Positions 1-9,644 of a DNA stretch of 64,000 bases are shown here, in pieces. A program made the translations under genes and the position numbers. The first letter of the stretch is position 1. Each line of letters opens with the position of its first letter. The notes under the pieces are model-generated. The model worked only from the letters and a program-made list of their open reading frames with translations, did no database searches and had not been told where the DNA came from. The stretch covers positions 1,674,001 to 1,738,000 of the forward strand of contig NZ_CP065957.1 of the NCBI RefSeq assembly GCF_017310505.1, in the 5' to 3' direction. The DNA comes from Methylacidiphilum caldifontis. Lineage in GTDB: Bacteria; Verrucomicrobiota; Verrucomicrobiia; Methylacidiphilales; Methylacidiphilaceae.

Positions 1-2
1 AT

Positions 3-1115
3 ACGGGGCCTTTTGAAGAACTATTGAAATCCAAGAAGTCTTTGACAGGAGCATACTTGAGAGGAGAACTTTCCATTCCCGTTCCACCAAAACGAAGAAA
101 ACCCAGGGCAAAATGGATCCGTCTTTATGGAGTCAAGGAGCATAATTTAAAAAATATCGATGTTTCTATTCCCGTTGGCCTCTTTTGTTGCGTTACTGGG
201 GTCAGTGGTTCAGGTAAGAGTACACTTGTTAACGATGTATTAGCCAAGATCTTCTTGAAACATCTTCAAGATCCTAAGATTGAACCGGGCTCTTTTGACC
301 GGGTAGAGGGGCTTTCCTTGATAAAAAAAATTGTTGTCATCGATCAATCCCCCATAGCGCGTTCGATGCGGTCAAATCCTGCAAGTTACAGCGGGGTTTT
401 AACTCTTATCAGAGAGCTTTTTGCAAAGCTTCCCAAGTCAAAAATATTGGGTTTTTCAGCTACCCGGTTTAGCTTTAATGTTCCGGGTGGTCGATGTGAA
501 CGCTGTAAAGGTGAAGGGGTTATCGAGGTGGAGATGGCTTTCCTTTCTCCTGTGTATGTCGTATGTGAAGCTTGCCAGGGCAAAAGATTTAACCGAGAGA
601 CTCTGGAAGTAACCTATCGAGGTAAAAATATAGCTGATATTCTCGATATGACTATAGAGGAGGGATGCGCTTTTTTCAGGAATATCCCTGAGCTGTTCGA
701 AAAGCTTGAACTTATGGCTAACGTGGGACTTGGGTATTTAAAACTAGGCCAACCTTTCTCTACGCTTTCAGGGGGAGAAGCTCAAAGAATAAAACTTGCT
801 GTGGAACTCTTGAAAGGATCAGAGGGCAAAACCCTTTATATCCTTGATGAACCGACCACAGGTCTTCATTTTGCGGATATAGATCTTTTGCTTAGGCTCT
901 TGCACAATCTTGTGGATAGGGGTAATACAGTGGTTGTCATCGAACATAATCTTGAGGTTATCAAATCAGCGGATTATGTTATTGATTTAGGCCCAGAAGG
1001 CGGGAGCGGTGGGGGATATGTTGTTGTTGCAGGCAGTCCAGAAGAGGTTGCAGGGGAAAAAGCGAGCTGGACGGGAAAGTATCTCCAGCCTTTAGTTAAG
1101 CAAAATAGATCATAA
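3..1115 (+). CDS. uvrA: UvrABC excinuclease subunit A, C-terminal part (5' truncated by window edge)
   Basis: This is the C-terminal portion of the DNA-damage recognition ATPase of nucleotide excision repair; the reading frame is open to the window edge, so the gene starts upstream. Visible in order are the second P-loop (GVSGSGKST), the UvrA zinc finger with CERC and CEAC pairs about 20 residues apart, the ABC signature LSGGEAQRIKL, Walker B (LYILDEPTTGLH) and the switch region VVVIEHN. The domain order and glycine-rich C-terminus (DLGPEGGSGGG) match UvrA fully. A TTG at 24 is an internal codon, not the start, because the preceding in-frame residues (GPFEELL) continue the family alignment. 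The stop overlaps the next start by one base (TAATG), which implies translational coupling with the TPR gene. Confidence 0.96.
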   Translation, partial: TGPFEELLKSKKSLTGAYLRGELSIPVPPKRRKPRAKWIRLYGVKEHNLKNIDVSIPVGLFCCVTGVSGSGKSTLVNDVLAKIFLKHLQDPKIEPGSFDRVEGLSLIKKIVVIDQSPIARSMRSNPASYSGVLTLIRELFAKLPKSKILGFSATRFSFNVPGGRCERCKGEGVIEVEMAFLSPVYVVCEACQGKRFNRETLEVTYRGKNIADILDMTIEEGCAFFRNIPELFEKLELMANVGLGYLKLGQPFSTLSGGEAQRIKLAVELLKGSEGKTLYILDEPTTGLHFADIDLLLRLLHNLVDRGNTVVVIEHNLEVIKSADYVIDLGPEGGSGGGYVVVAGSPEEVAGEKASWTGKYLQPLVKQNRS

Positions 1116-3655
1116 TGAGAAGAAAAATATTCTTTGTTTTTCTCTTTTTGAGTTTTTTTTCCTGCTTTTTTTTCAACAGTAGTTATGCCTTGAGTCCTGA
1201 AGAAGCCGCTTTCGAACAAATTCGAAATTCCATGGACGATACTCTATTGAGTCGTGCCATTGATTTATCCAAGGAATTTGAGAAAAATTATCCTCGTTCT
1301 TCTTATCTTCCATCAGTTTATATTATGCATGCCGAAGCCCTTTATTTTCGGGCTTGTTACGAAGAGCTGATCGCCTTGTTTGCCCAACAATCCCTAGCTC
1401 AATTTTCATTTGAAGAGTTGGGTAAAGTGGCTTTCTGGAAAGCGGAAGCGTACCGAGCATTGGGAAAATGGCCACAAGCTGTGGGCGAATATGAAGTAGC
1501 TGAAAAATATCTTCTGGATAGTTTTCTTCTGGAGAAAGTCTGGCTTAGAAAAGGCTTCTGCTTGTGGCAAGAGGGAAAGATACAGCAAGCTAAAGAACTG
1601 TTAAGTAAAGTCATCCACTCCAACAATTCCTCTGTGAGTGCTGAAGCTCTATTAGTTCTAGGTAAGCTTTCATTGAACCTGGGTAAAGAAAAGGAAGCTA
1701 AAGAGTATTTCCAATCTGTTATCGCTCGGAGTGCTTATTCGGCCTACGCCGTTGAAGCCAAGTACTGGATAGGGCTATTGCTTGAACATAGCTATCCCCA
1801 AGAAGCGGCCTCCTTTTTCGAATTTGTCGTGAATAATGCCAGCTTTTCCAGGGATATGACTGTTCAAGGGTTTCTTGAACTAGGTAAAACCTACATGGCC
1901 TTGGAGGAAACGGGCAAGGCGATGCTTTCTTTTGAAAAAGGGCTAAACCTATGTACAAAAGAAAATTTGCAACTTCTTTTTGTAAAATATTATCTGAAAG
2001 CCGCAATTTTACAGAATCGGCTTAATGAAGCCAGGCAGAAGCTGTTTTCTCTGTTTCCCATTGAAAAGGGATCAAGGATTGGAGCATGGATAAGGTTTAT
2101 CGAGGCTGAAGAAGAAGCCAATAACGAACAATATGATTATGCATTGCTTCTGCTCGACAAGCTTCTTGCCGATGAAACCTTGTTAGGAACGGACAAACAA
2201 GTGGAGTATGCTCTTGGTAGGGTTTATTTTAACATGGGTTCAAAAGATGCAGCTGAAAAAAATTTTTTAAAAGCATTGACTTCCTCTGATCTTAAAGTGA
2301 GTGAATATGCTACGTTTTATCTTGGTCTTATCGAATATGACAAGTCGAAGTATGCTGAAAGTGCGGATAGGTTTCTTGAAGCTTTCAATAAACAGGGGGA
2401 ACTTGAAGAGGAAGCCTTATACAATGTCCTTCTTTCGAAGGCAAAGATGCATAAAGTAGAGGATTTTCTCAAAGCTAAGGAAGCTTTTCTGTTGAAATAT
2501 CCTTCCAGCCGTTTTATCTCCGAAATTTATTTGGTTGAGGCTGAATTGTGGGAAGAACTTGATCAATTCGATAATGCCATTGGGGTAATTGAAAAATCTC
2601 TTTCTGATTCTTCTATCAATCATGGCAAGGAGGAGTTGCTTTTCAAACTGGGAAAACTTTTTTTGAAGCGAGCGAAATATTCTGAAGCCCAGGAGGTTTT
2701 TTTGAGGCTTTGCAATACCTATCCCAATAGTAAACTTGTTCCGGAAGCGTTATATCTGGCTGTTTTTTCAGATTATCTCTCCGGAAAGATAGGCGTACAT
2801 ACGGCCAGGGAAAAAATGTTGGATTTATTGAAAAGATATCCTTCCGAAGCTATAGCCCCAAAAGCCCTGTTCTCGGCAGCTGAATATGCCTATAATGAAG
2901 CCGATTTTTATGGAGCTAGATGGCTTTTTGAAGAAGTACCCAAGGAGTATCCGAATAGCGATCTTGGAGACCAGGCTTATTATTGGGCTGCCAAAGCAGC
3001 CATTGAATGCAAGGATTTTTCTGGGGCTGTGCTCCTTCTTGAAAAAATACCCGAAAATTCTTCCATAAAATCTGAAGCTCGACTTTTACAAGGAAAAATA
3101 TATTATGATCAAAGCCAATATGCGGCTGCAATTTCTCTTTTTGACGGGGTTTTAGATAAGGAAAAGACAGGGAAGCTTCACGTTTTGGCTCTTTTAAGGA
3201 AAGCGGACTCTCTTTTTGCTCAAGCAACGAAAGAAAAGAAATATTTCTTGGATGCCTGCAATATTTATTCAGCTGTGGCCAAAGACGAAACAGCTGACCT
3301 TGAAGAAAGGGATGAAGCCGCATTTAAATGCGCGATGTGTCTTCAAAAAACGGGAAGGGTTGATGATGCTTTAGCTTCTTATCTAGCGATACTGGATGGA
3401 AGGATTGGGGGTCATCTTAAAGGAGAAGCTGAAAAAGAAGGTCTTAGGGATGTTCAACAAACAGATTTCCCTGAGTTTTATTGGAGAATTAAAGCGGGGG
3501 TCGAGGCTGCTCTCATAAAAGAAGATCAGAAAGATTGGATAGGGGCTATTTCCATTTACCGCAAATTGGAGTCATTAGGGGGGCCCACACAGCAAGAGTT
3601 TCATGATACGATAAACCGGTTGAAGAAAGATCATTTTATAGCCGATGGGATTTAA
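1115..3655 (+). CDS. Secreted tetratricopeptide-repeat protein, 846 aa
   Basis: The protein begins with a short basic stretch and a strongly hydrophobic segment (residues about 4-25, ending SSYALS), a signal peptide or N-terminal anchor, so it is expected in the periplasm. The remainder is a long series of helical TPR/Sel1-like units with recurring A-x-x-x-F and YP-x-S patterns, for example LSKEFEKNYPRSSYLPS near residue 50 and VFLRLCNTYPNSKLVPEA near residue 530. These resemble the tandem units of BamD/YbgF-type proteins, but the protein is much longer and I see no enzymatic domain. TPR arrays act as protein-binding scaffolds; the partner is unknown. It is coupled to uvrA by a one-base overlap, which need not mean a shared function. 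Confidence 0.8.
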   Translation: MRRKIFFVFLFLSFFSCFFFNSSYALSPEEAAFEQIRNSMDDTLLSRAIDLSKEFEKNYPRSSYLPSVYIMHAEALYFRACYEELIALFAQQSLAQFSFEELGKVAFWKAEAYRALGKWPQAVGEYEVAEKYLLDSFLLEKVWLRKGFCLWQEGKIQQAKELLSKVIHSNNSSVSAEALLVLGKLSLNLGKEKEAKEYFQSVIARSAYSAYAVEAKYWIGLLLEHSYPQEAASFFEFVVNNASFSRDMTVQGFLELGKTYMALEETGKAMLSFEKGLNLCTKENLQLLFVKYYLKAAILQNRLNEARQKLFSLFPIEKGSRIGAWIRFIEAEEEANNEQYDYALLLLDKLLADETLLGTDKQVEYALGRVYFNMGSKDAAEKNFLKALTSSDLKVSEYATFYLGLIEYDKSKYAESADRFLEAFNKQGELEEEALYNVLLSKAKMHKVEDFLKAKEAFLLKYPSSRFISEIYLVEAELWEELDQFDNAIGVIEKSLSDSSINHGKEELLFKLGKLFLKRAKYSEAQEVFLRLCNTYPNSKLVPEALYLAVFSDYLSGKIGVHTAREKMLDLLKRYPSEAIAPKALFSAAEYAYNEADFYGARWLFEEVPKEYPNSDLGDQAYYWAAKAAIECKDFSGAVLLLEKIPENSSIKSEARLLQGKIYYDQSQYAAAISLFDGVLDKEKTGKLHVLALLRKADSLFAQATKEKKYFLDACNIYSAVAKDETADLEERDEAAFKCAMCLQKTGRVDDALASYLAILDGRIGGHLKGEAEKEGLRDVQQTDFPEFYWRIKAGVEAALIKEDQKDWIGAISIYRKLESLGGPTQQEFHDTINRLKKDHFIADGI

Positions 3656-3675
3656 CTTTAGATTCGTGTTTCAAT

Positions 3676-3710
3676 GATTCCCTCTGGCCTTGAATCCTCT
3701 TTAGGGAATC
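3676..3710. terminator. Possible bidirectional terminator hairpin
   Basis: GATTCCCT (3676-3683) can pair with AGGGAATC (3703-3710) across a 19-nt loop, between two convergent genes and overlapping the stop codon of the minus-strand gene. An A/T-rich run follows. The long loop makes this weak. Confidence 0.25.
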
Positions 3711-5656
3711 CATAAAAAATGGGGTTCACCAGATAGAGAAGGAACAACAAGAATTTCTGGGGAGAAACCGGCAGCACGGAGTATGTCTTTTCTTGAAAGC
3801 TTGACTGGCAGGCTTTCACATAAAGAAAAATATCCTACCGATTTTTTATCTTTCACCGTGTCGCGTACAATTTCATAATAGGTTTGAGGCAGTTCAGTTG
3901 TTTTGGAAAATTGTCCAATAAATTGATGTTGAGTAATAAAGAATTGAGCCAAGCTTTCTGTTCTTACTTTAATTTCTGGTTTCTGCAAGAGATTGGGATA
4001 GGCTGTAATAAAAAGAAGATAAAGAGAAGCAATCTCGATATATTTCTCGAAATCTATATAAATAATATTCTTCAAGGATTCTCGATCAAGGTTTTTGAGT
4101 TGAGGAAAAGAAGGATGATTTTCAGGAGGCAGGATATAAAAGAAATATTCCTCTTGGTTTATAGCCTTTTCAGAAGAACGTTGATTTTCCTTAAATGAAC
4201 TTTCTTTTTCTGAATGTAAAGAAGGGATTTCAAAACTAAAGCTGAATTGCCTTAAACCAACCTGCCAACGGATACGAAAAAAAGACTCTTCAGTTTTAAC
4301 TCCATTTATCCAGCAAACCGAACGAGCTGCGTGAGTCAAAAACCACGTTATGGGGCAACGAAAAGTTAACAATGCTGGATTAAGTTCTAAAGCTAATTTT
4401 ACTTCTAGCATGACTTCCTCAAAATAACCAAGAGCTGTCAAATTGGGGTCTTTGAGTGAAGGTAAAATGCTTTCATATCCATACTTCAAGAAAAAACTGT
4501 AGGATAAAAGACCATCATAGTTATTGATGAGCTTTATTGCTTCAGCTTTCTTTTCTTTGCTCAACTTTTTTATCCTGTTGAGTCGGCCAATGCCTAGTTC
4601 TATAAGATGCTCTTTCTTTGGCTCTTCGACATAGAGAGGATGTAGATAGGTTGATATAAGAGGATCGGCTTTGAGACTATCCCATAGCTTATTACTCCCT
4701 GCGATTATAATCAATGTGCCAGGAAAACCGAACAGCTCTCCAATATTCTTTGACCAGGAGTCAAAATAAGATTTATCTAAAAGAGCATTTTCCCAGTGAT
4801 CAAAAACGAGCAGAAAAGGTCGAATCCTAGAGGAGAGTACAAAAAAATCTCTTATTTTTGATTTGGCAAACGTTTCTCTATCTCCATGGAAAGGCTTATA
4901 GGGTATATCGAAAAAAGAGGGTTCAGGACTGATAAATGGTTCTCCCAGAAACCAGTTTTTACATATCTCTTTAATCCGTCTGTCCTGTCCAAGGATAGAA
5001 AATCCATAAATAATTTTAATCCAATCTCTTGGATCATCTTCTAGCGTTCCCCAGCTAACAAGCTCTTTTTCCAAGAAGGGGAGTACAAAGTGGAAATCCC
5101 TTTTAATCCATTCAACCCATTCGGGCACAACTTCCTCGGGGAGAAGAGAGGTTGGGTTTTTTTTTAAAAAAGCCAAAGCAGATCGGATTTTGCGGTATAA
5201 GTTTTTATTTTTTTGTGCTGCGCGACTGACGAGCTCTAGCAGAAGACCATAAGCTAGGGCATCAAGTTGAGAAGCTTGGCCAGGCCAGCAACCTGTTGCA
5301 CCGGGCTTTTCTGGGAAGAGCAGCTCGTAGAACAGACATTGTTGCAGATGCTGGAAGAAACCTCTGCAATCGAAAAGGGGAGGAATGGAGACCAAAAACA
5401 AGTTTTGAGAAAAATAATGAAATAGCCGGCCTATAAGATGGCTTTTCCCGGAACCGGAACAAAAAGAATAGAGGACAAAAATCTTTTTTTCTCCCCCTTT
5501 AATCTGGGATGAAAGAAGAGGGACTATTTGGGAAAAAGGCTTTTGGCCTAACCCTTCAACTGAAGGTGCAATTTTTCGATGATCCACAACATGGGATCCA
5601 AAAAAGATATTCCAGTTGAGCGCACTTTCCTCTTTCTTATTGGAAAAGCCAATCAT
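3701..5656 (-). CDS. P-loop ATPase of unknown function, 651 aa
   Basis: I do not recognise the family. Residues 66-72 (CSGSGKS) form a P-loop-like element, although the first glycine of the usual GxxxxGK[ST] is phenylalanine (F65). A good Walker B (FLLVFD, D286, followed by HWE) and a sensor-1-like strand (LIIIAGSNKLWD, about 315-326) follow at AAA/STAND-type spacing. The middle is rich in aromatic and charged residues. The C-terminal half includes short loops rich in serine and glutamate. No membrane segment or signal peptide is evident. It lies convergent to the TPR gene, and an 85-bp gap separates its start from the end of the citrate synthase gene upstream on the same strand. The layout (ATPase, helical linker, distinct C-terminus) resembles NTPases that act as switches or helper ATPases, but that is inference. 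Confidence 0.6.
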   Translation of the reverse strand: MIGFSNKKEESALNWNIFFGSHVVDHRKIAPSVEGLGQKPFSQIVPLLSSQIKGGEKKIFVLYSFCSGSGKSHLIGRLFHYFSQNLFLVSIPPLFDCRGFFQHLQQCLFYELLFPEKPGATGCWPGQASQLDALAYGLLLELVSRAAQKNKNLYRKIRSALAFLKKNPTSLLPEEVVPEWVEWIKRDFHFVLPFLEKELVSWGTLEDDPRDWIKIIYGFSILGQDRRIKEICKNWFLGEPFISPEPSFFDIPYKPFHGDRETFAKSKIRDFFVLSSRIRPFLLVFDHWENALLDKSYFDSWSKNIGELFGFPGTLIIIAGSNKLWDSLKADPLISTYLHPLYVEEPKKEHLIELGIGRLNRIKKLSKEKKAEAIKLINNYDGLLSYSFFLKYGYESILPSLKDPNLTALGYFEEVMLEVKLALELNPALLTFRCPITWFLTHAARSVCWINGVKTEESFFRIRWQVGLRQFSFSFEIPSLHSEKESSFKENQRSSEKAINQEEYFFYILPPENHPSFPQLKNLDRESLKNIIYIDFEKYIEIASLYLLFITAYPNLLQKPEIKVRTESLAQFFITQHQFIGQFSKTTELPQTYYEIVRDTVKDKKSVGYFSLCESLPVKLSRKDILRAAGFSPEILVVPSLSGEPHFLWIP

Positions 5657-5741
5657 TTTTCATTTTTTTATCCAGTTAAAAAGAAAAAAGTTTTTTTCTT
5701 TTCTCGATTAATCTGTAGATGATGATTTTCTTCTAGATCCC

Positions 5742-6869
5742 TTAAAGGGTTCTTTCCTCTATCGGAATAAAGGGCATAGGTAAAGGCCCTACATACTCTG
5801 CGATGGGCCTGATCAGGCGGTTATTTGCTCTCTGTTCGAAAATATGAGCACACCATCCAGCAGTTCGAGAAATAACAAAAAGAGGAGTGAATAATAGAGT
5901 GGGAATGCCCAAGAAATGATAGGTGAGGGCGCTATAAAAGTCTACATTGGGATAGAGATGCTTCTCTTTAAACATGACTTCTTCTATTTTTTCTGCGATT
6001 GAAAATAAAACTTTATATTGAGGCTTAACAGATAGATTTTTAGCCCATTCCTTGATAATGTCTGAACGGGGGTCTCCATACTTGTATACTCTATGGCCAA
6101 AACCCATAATTTTTTCTTTTTTAGAAAGCATTGCTTTGACTCCCTGTTCAGCTTCTTCCACTGATTGAAATTTGCCAATCTGTTCCATGGCAGCTTCGTC
6201 TGCACCCCCATGCAAGGGCCCTCTGAGGGCACAAATTCCCCCTGTAATGGCGGAATAAAAATCAGAAAGGGTAGATGTGATGACTCTGCAGGTGAATGTT
6301 GAAGCGTTAAATTCATGTTCGGCATGAAGAATTAAAGCGACGTCCAACGCTCGTATTTGGTCAGCATTGGCAGGATGGCCATACAAAAGATGCAAAAGAT
6401 GAGAGGCTATTGTTTTTTCGCTTTCTGATGTTGTTTCAATCGATCCTTTTCCTTTATGATACTGATACCAGTACAAAAGCATAGAAGGCAGTACAGCCAG
6501 CAGTCTTTTGGCAATATCTTCTTGGGTTCTACCGCCTTCTTCAGGTTCCAAGGTACCGAGCATGGAACAACCTGTTCTTAAAACATCCATTGGATTTGTT
6601 TCTTTAGGAATCAACTTAAGAACGGATTGGAGGGAAGAAGGGAGTTCTCTTAAAGAGGCAAGTTGGTCGATAAAGGTATTCAGTTGGCTTTTCGTCGGAA
6701 GTTTGTTGTAGAGCAAAAGAAAAACGACTTCTTCAAATGTGGCTTTTTTTGCCAGGTCATGGATAGAATACCCTCTGTAGGTCAAATCTAATCCCTCTTT
6801 ACCCACTGTACTTATAGAAGTTTTACCGGCTATAATTCCCTCAAGTCCTCCTTTAATGGTTTCAGTCAT
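5742..6869 (-). CDS. gltA: Citrate synthase (or 2-methylcitrate synthase)
   Basis: It condenses oxaloacetate with acetyl-CoA at the entry to the TCA cycle. At 375 aa it has the length of the short bacterial citrate/methylcitrate synthases. The catalytic set is visible: H220 in GPLHGGADEA, H259 in MGFGHRVYKYGDPR and D310 in NVDFYSAL. A Shine-Dalgarno-like AAAGGA lies about 9 nt upstream of the ATG. The sequence alone does not separate citrate from 2-methylcitrate synthase; no prpB or prpD neighbour is present, which favours the TCA role. It works with SdhCAB at 46.2-49.6 kb. Confidence 0.93.
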   Translation of the reverse strand: MTETIKGGLEGIIAGKTSISTVGKEGLDLTYRGYSIHDLAKKATFEEVVFLLLYNKLPTKSQLNTFIDQLASLRELPSSLQSVLKLIPKETNPMDVLRTGCSMLGTLEPEEGGRTQEDIAKRLLAVLPSMLLYWYQYHKGKGSIETTSESEKTIASHLLHLLYGHPANADQIRALDVALILHAEHEFNASTFTCRVITSTLSDFYSAITGGICALRGPLHGGADEAAMEQIGKFQSVEEAEQGVKAMLSKKEKIMGFGHRVYKYGDPRSDIIKEWAKNLSVKPQYKVLFSIAEKIEEVMFKEKHLYPNVDFYSALTYHFLGIPTLLFTPLFVISRTAGWCAHIFEQRANNRLIRPIAEYVGPLPMPFIPIEERTL

Positions 6870-7049
6870 AAATATTTTCCTTTCTTGTAAGCTATGTTTT
6901 TAAAATTAATGATGCCTTGTTTTTATTAAACATAAGTATCGCTTTTTCCTCTATACAGAAGAAAGGCTTATTTTTTATGAATTAAGGTTCTTTTCAAGGA
7001 ATAAAGAATTGATTTGTATTGTAAAGAATGCTAATAAAATGTGCTGTCA

Positions 7050-7826
7050 ATGCATAGAAGAGATTTTTTTAAAAAAGTTGTTTTTTCTTTTGCCGGTTTT
7101 GCTATAGGACAATCTTTACAACAGACTATTGCTCAACAGCTTCAAACAAATCCAACCGGAACTCCTCATCCCTTAACTAACCCAAAAAACCCCTTGGATA
7201 TAGAGGTTCCTTTTGTTCATAATGGGCCTGGTTTTGGCCGAAGAGTTGCCATTACTTTTGACGATGGCCCTGTCCCAATAACAACTGAAATGGTTTTAAA
7301 GGCATTAGAGAGCAGAAAAATCCCCGCTACTTTTTTCATGTTGGGTGAACACGTTAAAGCTTACCCTTCCTTGGCTAGGGAAGTCCATTCTGCAGGTCAT
7401 GAAATTGGCAATCATACATTTAATCATCCCCAACTTTCTAAATTGCCTGATGCCTTGGTAGAACAACAGATCCGTGTTACACAGGATCTTATTGTGGATG
7501 CTACAGGAACTCGTCCTGTCTGGTTGAGACCTCCTTATGGGGCATTTAAAAGATCTCAAGCGCATATTGCTTATAAATTAAAACTGGGAGTTGCTCTCTG
7601 GAATGTGGATACGAGAGACTGGACAAAACCTGGAATTCGAAAAATTCTTGAAATTATAGAAAAAGAAACCCGTCCTGGTTCAATCATTCTTTTGCATGAT
7701 ATTCATAAAGAGACGGCTCAAAATACAGGACGAATTCTAGATTTTCTCTTGGAAAAGGAATATGAATTTTCCACCATTTCTGGGTTCATAGGCAACCCCT
7801 ACGTTCACGAAAGTGTCCCTTCTTGA
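7050..7826 (+). CDS. Polysaccharide deacetylase (NodB family), Tat-type signal
   Basis: This is a 258-aa metal-dependent deacetylase, predicted to remove acetyl groups from an N-acetylated glycan (peptidoglycan or surface polymer). The N-terminus MHRRDFFKK followed by a hydrophobic stretch fits a twin-arginine signal, so export is likely. All NodB motifs are present: TFDDGP (motif 1, metal Asp), GNHTFNHP (motif 2, metal His pair), RPPYGAF (motif 3), WNVDTRDW (motif 4) and ILLHDIH (motif 5). I chose the ATG at 7050; a GTG at 7041 would add MLS. A second, different deacetylase lies at 14.1 kb in the glycan patch. Confidence 0.88.
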   Translation: MHRRDFFKKVVFSFAGFAIGQSLQQTIAQQLQTNPTGTPHPLTNPKNPLDIEVPFVHNGPGFGRRVAITFDDGPVPITTEMVLKALESRKIPATFFMLGEHVKAYPSLAREVHSAGHEIGNHTFNHPQLSKLPDALVEQQIRVTQDLIVDATGTRPVWLRPPYGAFKRSQAHIAYKLKLGVALWNVDTRDWTKPGIRKILEIIEKETRPGSIILLHDIHKETAQNTGRILDFLLEKEYEFSTISGFIGNPYVHESVPS

Positions 7827-7837
7827 AACCTTTGAGG

Positions 7838-7866
7838 TTGACTTTGGTTTATGTTCTCTTTTTAAT
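7838..7866 (+). promoter_or_regulatory. Sigma-70-type promoter for tRNA-Phe
   Basis: TTGACT (7838-7843) and TTTAAT (7861-7866) are separated by exactly 17 bp, each matching consensus at five of six positions. Transcription would start near 7873, about 17 nt before the mature tRNA. Confidence 0.65.
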
Positions 7867-7889
7867 CATATATCTATTTTTTTTCTTTT

Positions 7890-7962
<73 letters not shown>

Positions 7963-8027
7963 CAGAAACGTCATAAACAGGATGGAGTCCAAGAATAGAG
8001 AAGCTTTATCTTTTTTTAAAGGGTTGA

Positions 8028-8546
8028 TTATTTAGATGCTGGAGTCAAAAAAAGATAAGTTGCTTTGTAGGGAATGCTCACGGTTTGATCTGCCTTTTGA
8101 GGAGGATTTTTAGGCGGGAGTCCTCCCAAAGTATCAATGCGTAGCACATAATTTACCCGACTCAAAATTCCTTCTCCTTCATGAGATTTCACTTTCAAAA
8201 GGAGCCAGGGAATTGAGTTTTTTTGTTCCCACTTGCTTTCGGGAGGGGTCGAAGCGGTAATTTTGCTCCCATCATTGGCTTGCCATGTTGGTCCGGAATA
8301 ATGGGAACCAATTTTTTTTCCGGATTTGCTTAAAAGGGTAGCTTTTGGGGACTTAAATGTCCATTCAAAGGAATTTTTTTCTCCCTTTTTAGGTTTGCTT
8401 ACATAGATCTGGACTCCTTCTGCCTGAGCTACCCATAGAAGTAAACTATGAGAAGGGATGGTAAGACCTGGATTTTTTTGAGCAGCTAAAAGGGATAGGG
8501 GAGATAAAAATAAAGAAGCAATGAGTCCATACAAAAAAATCTTCAT
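8028..8546 (-). CDS. DUF3455-like secreted protein, 172 aa
   Basis: A clear signal peptide (MKIFLYGLIASLFLSPLSLL, then AAQ) indicates export. The mature part carries the DUF3455 pattern: an early AEGVQIYVSKP strand, PKATLLSKSGKKIGSH, GPTWQANDGS, an IPWLLLK strand, a RIDTLGG turn and a final IPYKATYLFL strand. Typical family members have a cysteine after the RV-T-GG turn; I see none here. The family is extracellular or periplasmic and its function is unknown to me. It stands alone on the minus strand between the tRNA and the methyltransferase. Confidence 0.75.
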   Translation of the reverse strand: MKIFLYGLIASLFLSPLSLLAAQKNPGLTIPSHSLLLWVAQAEGVQIYVSKPKKGEKNSFEWTFKSPKATLLSKSGKKIGSHYSGPTWQANDGSKITASTPPESKWEQKNSIPWLLLKVKSHEGEGILSRVNYVLRIDTLGGLPPKNPPQKADQTVSIPYKATYLFLTPASK

Positions 8547-8623
8547 TTTATTTGATCAGATATTATCTGTTTAATTTTTTAACGAAATAATGCTTTATGA
8601 TTCAATGAAAAAGAGAGTTGCAC

Positions 8624-9583
8624 ATGTCCAATATTCTAACTTGTCGGATTTGTGGCTGTACAGCAGACCATCCCCAGTACATTGCAAAAGAAACGATCAT
8701 GGGGAGCTTTGAGCGGTTTTGTTATTTTAAATGCTTGGATTGTGGTTGTTTGCAAATTGTTTCCATTCCTAAGAACTTGGGAAAATATTACTCTTTGAAC
8801 TATCACTCTAGAATATTAGAGCTTGGTAATCTTGAAAAAAAAGAAATTCTTTTTTTAAAAAAAAGGATTGCCCGCCTTATTCTTTTTTCAGGGAAAAGAG
8901 GGAAAATAACTCGGAATTTGTTTGGTAAGCTATTCCCAGGGTTTCTCTGGCAGTTTGGAGAACTAGGAATAAATCAAAAATCAAGAATTCTTGATTATGG
9001 ATGTGGAAGGGCCCACTTTCTTTTAAGATTGTATGGTTGGGGATTTGAAAATCTTTTAGGCTTAGATCCATATATTCAGAACCCACAAAGGATAAAAGAT
9101 AGCGTTGTTATAAAAAAAGGAGATTATACCCAGCTTAGCGGGTTTTTTGAACTGATTATATTAAATCACGTGATAGAACATCTCGAAGAGCCTCTTGGGG
9201 TTTTAAAAGCTTTGAGCAATCATCTTAGTGATAAGGGTACCCTGATTGTCAATACTCCCTTGGTAGATAGCTATGGATGGAGAAAGTTTGGGAACAGTTG
9301 GGCGATGTGGGATGCTCCTAGACATCTTCATCTCTTTACGGTCAAATCAATGGCTATAGCGGCGCAAAAGTGTGGGTTGAAGATAGTCAAGCTTGACTAC
9401 GATGTGGGGAACAACATTTGGGAGACTTCCCGGCTTTTTTCTCTTAGCCCTGAAGCAGAGCGAATCGAGACTGTTTCTCAAAAGGAGCTAGAGAGGAGAC
9501 AAAAAAAGATAAAGAAATTTTTAAAGATGCTCGATGCCCTTGGGGATAGTGATATGGCTTCTTTCTATTTAAGGAAGAGCTGA
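8624..9583 (+). CDS. SAM-dependent methyltransferase with N-terminal zinc-ribbon
   Basis: The 319-aa protein starts with a Cys-rich element (CRICGC and CLDCGC about 30 residues apart), likely a structural zinc site. A class I Rossmann methyltransferase domain follows: motif I ILDYGCGRAHFLL, an acidic motif II (LGLDPY) and the post-motif LIILNHVIEHLEEP. A Cys ribbon followed by this domain is common in methyltransferases that act on sugars or surface glycans, but the substrate cannot be read here. I chose ATG 8624, which has AGAGAG about 6 nt upstream; TTG 8618 is the alternative. It ends about 60 bp before folK. Confidence 0.75.
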   Translation: MSNILTCRICGCTADHPQYIAKETIMGSFERFCYFKCLDCGCLQIVSIPKNLGKYYSLNYHSRILELGNLEKKEILFLKKRIARLILFSGKRGKITRNLFGKLFPGFLWQFGELGINQKSRILDYGCGRAHFLLRLYGWGFENLLGLDPYIQNPQRIKDSVVIKKGDYTQLSGFFELIILNHVIEHLEEPLGVLKALSNHLSDKGTLIVNTPLVDSYGWRKFGNSWAMWDAPRHLHLFTVKSMAIAAQKCGLKIVKLDYDVGNNIWETSRLFSLSPEAERIETVSQKELERRQKKIKKFLKMLDALGDSDMASFYLRKS

Positions 9584-9644
9584 TTGGTTCCTGAATAATT
9601 TTCAAAATTGTTTTAAAAAATGGTTTTTGAGTTTAATTTTTTTT

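Noticed and set aside
5726-5752. Palindrome CCCTTTAAGGG at the end of gltA
   Set aside because: No loop or T-run to make a convincing terminator.
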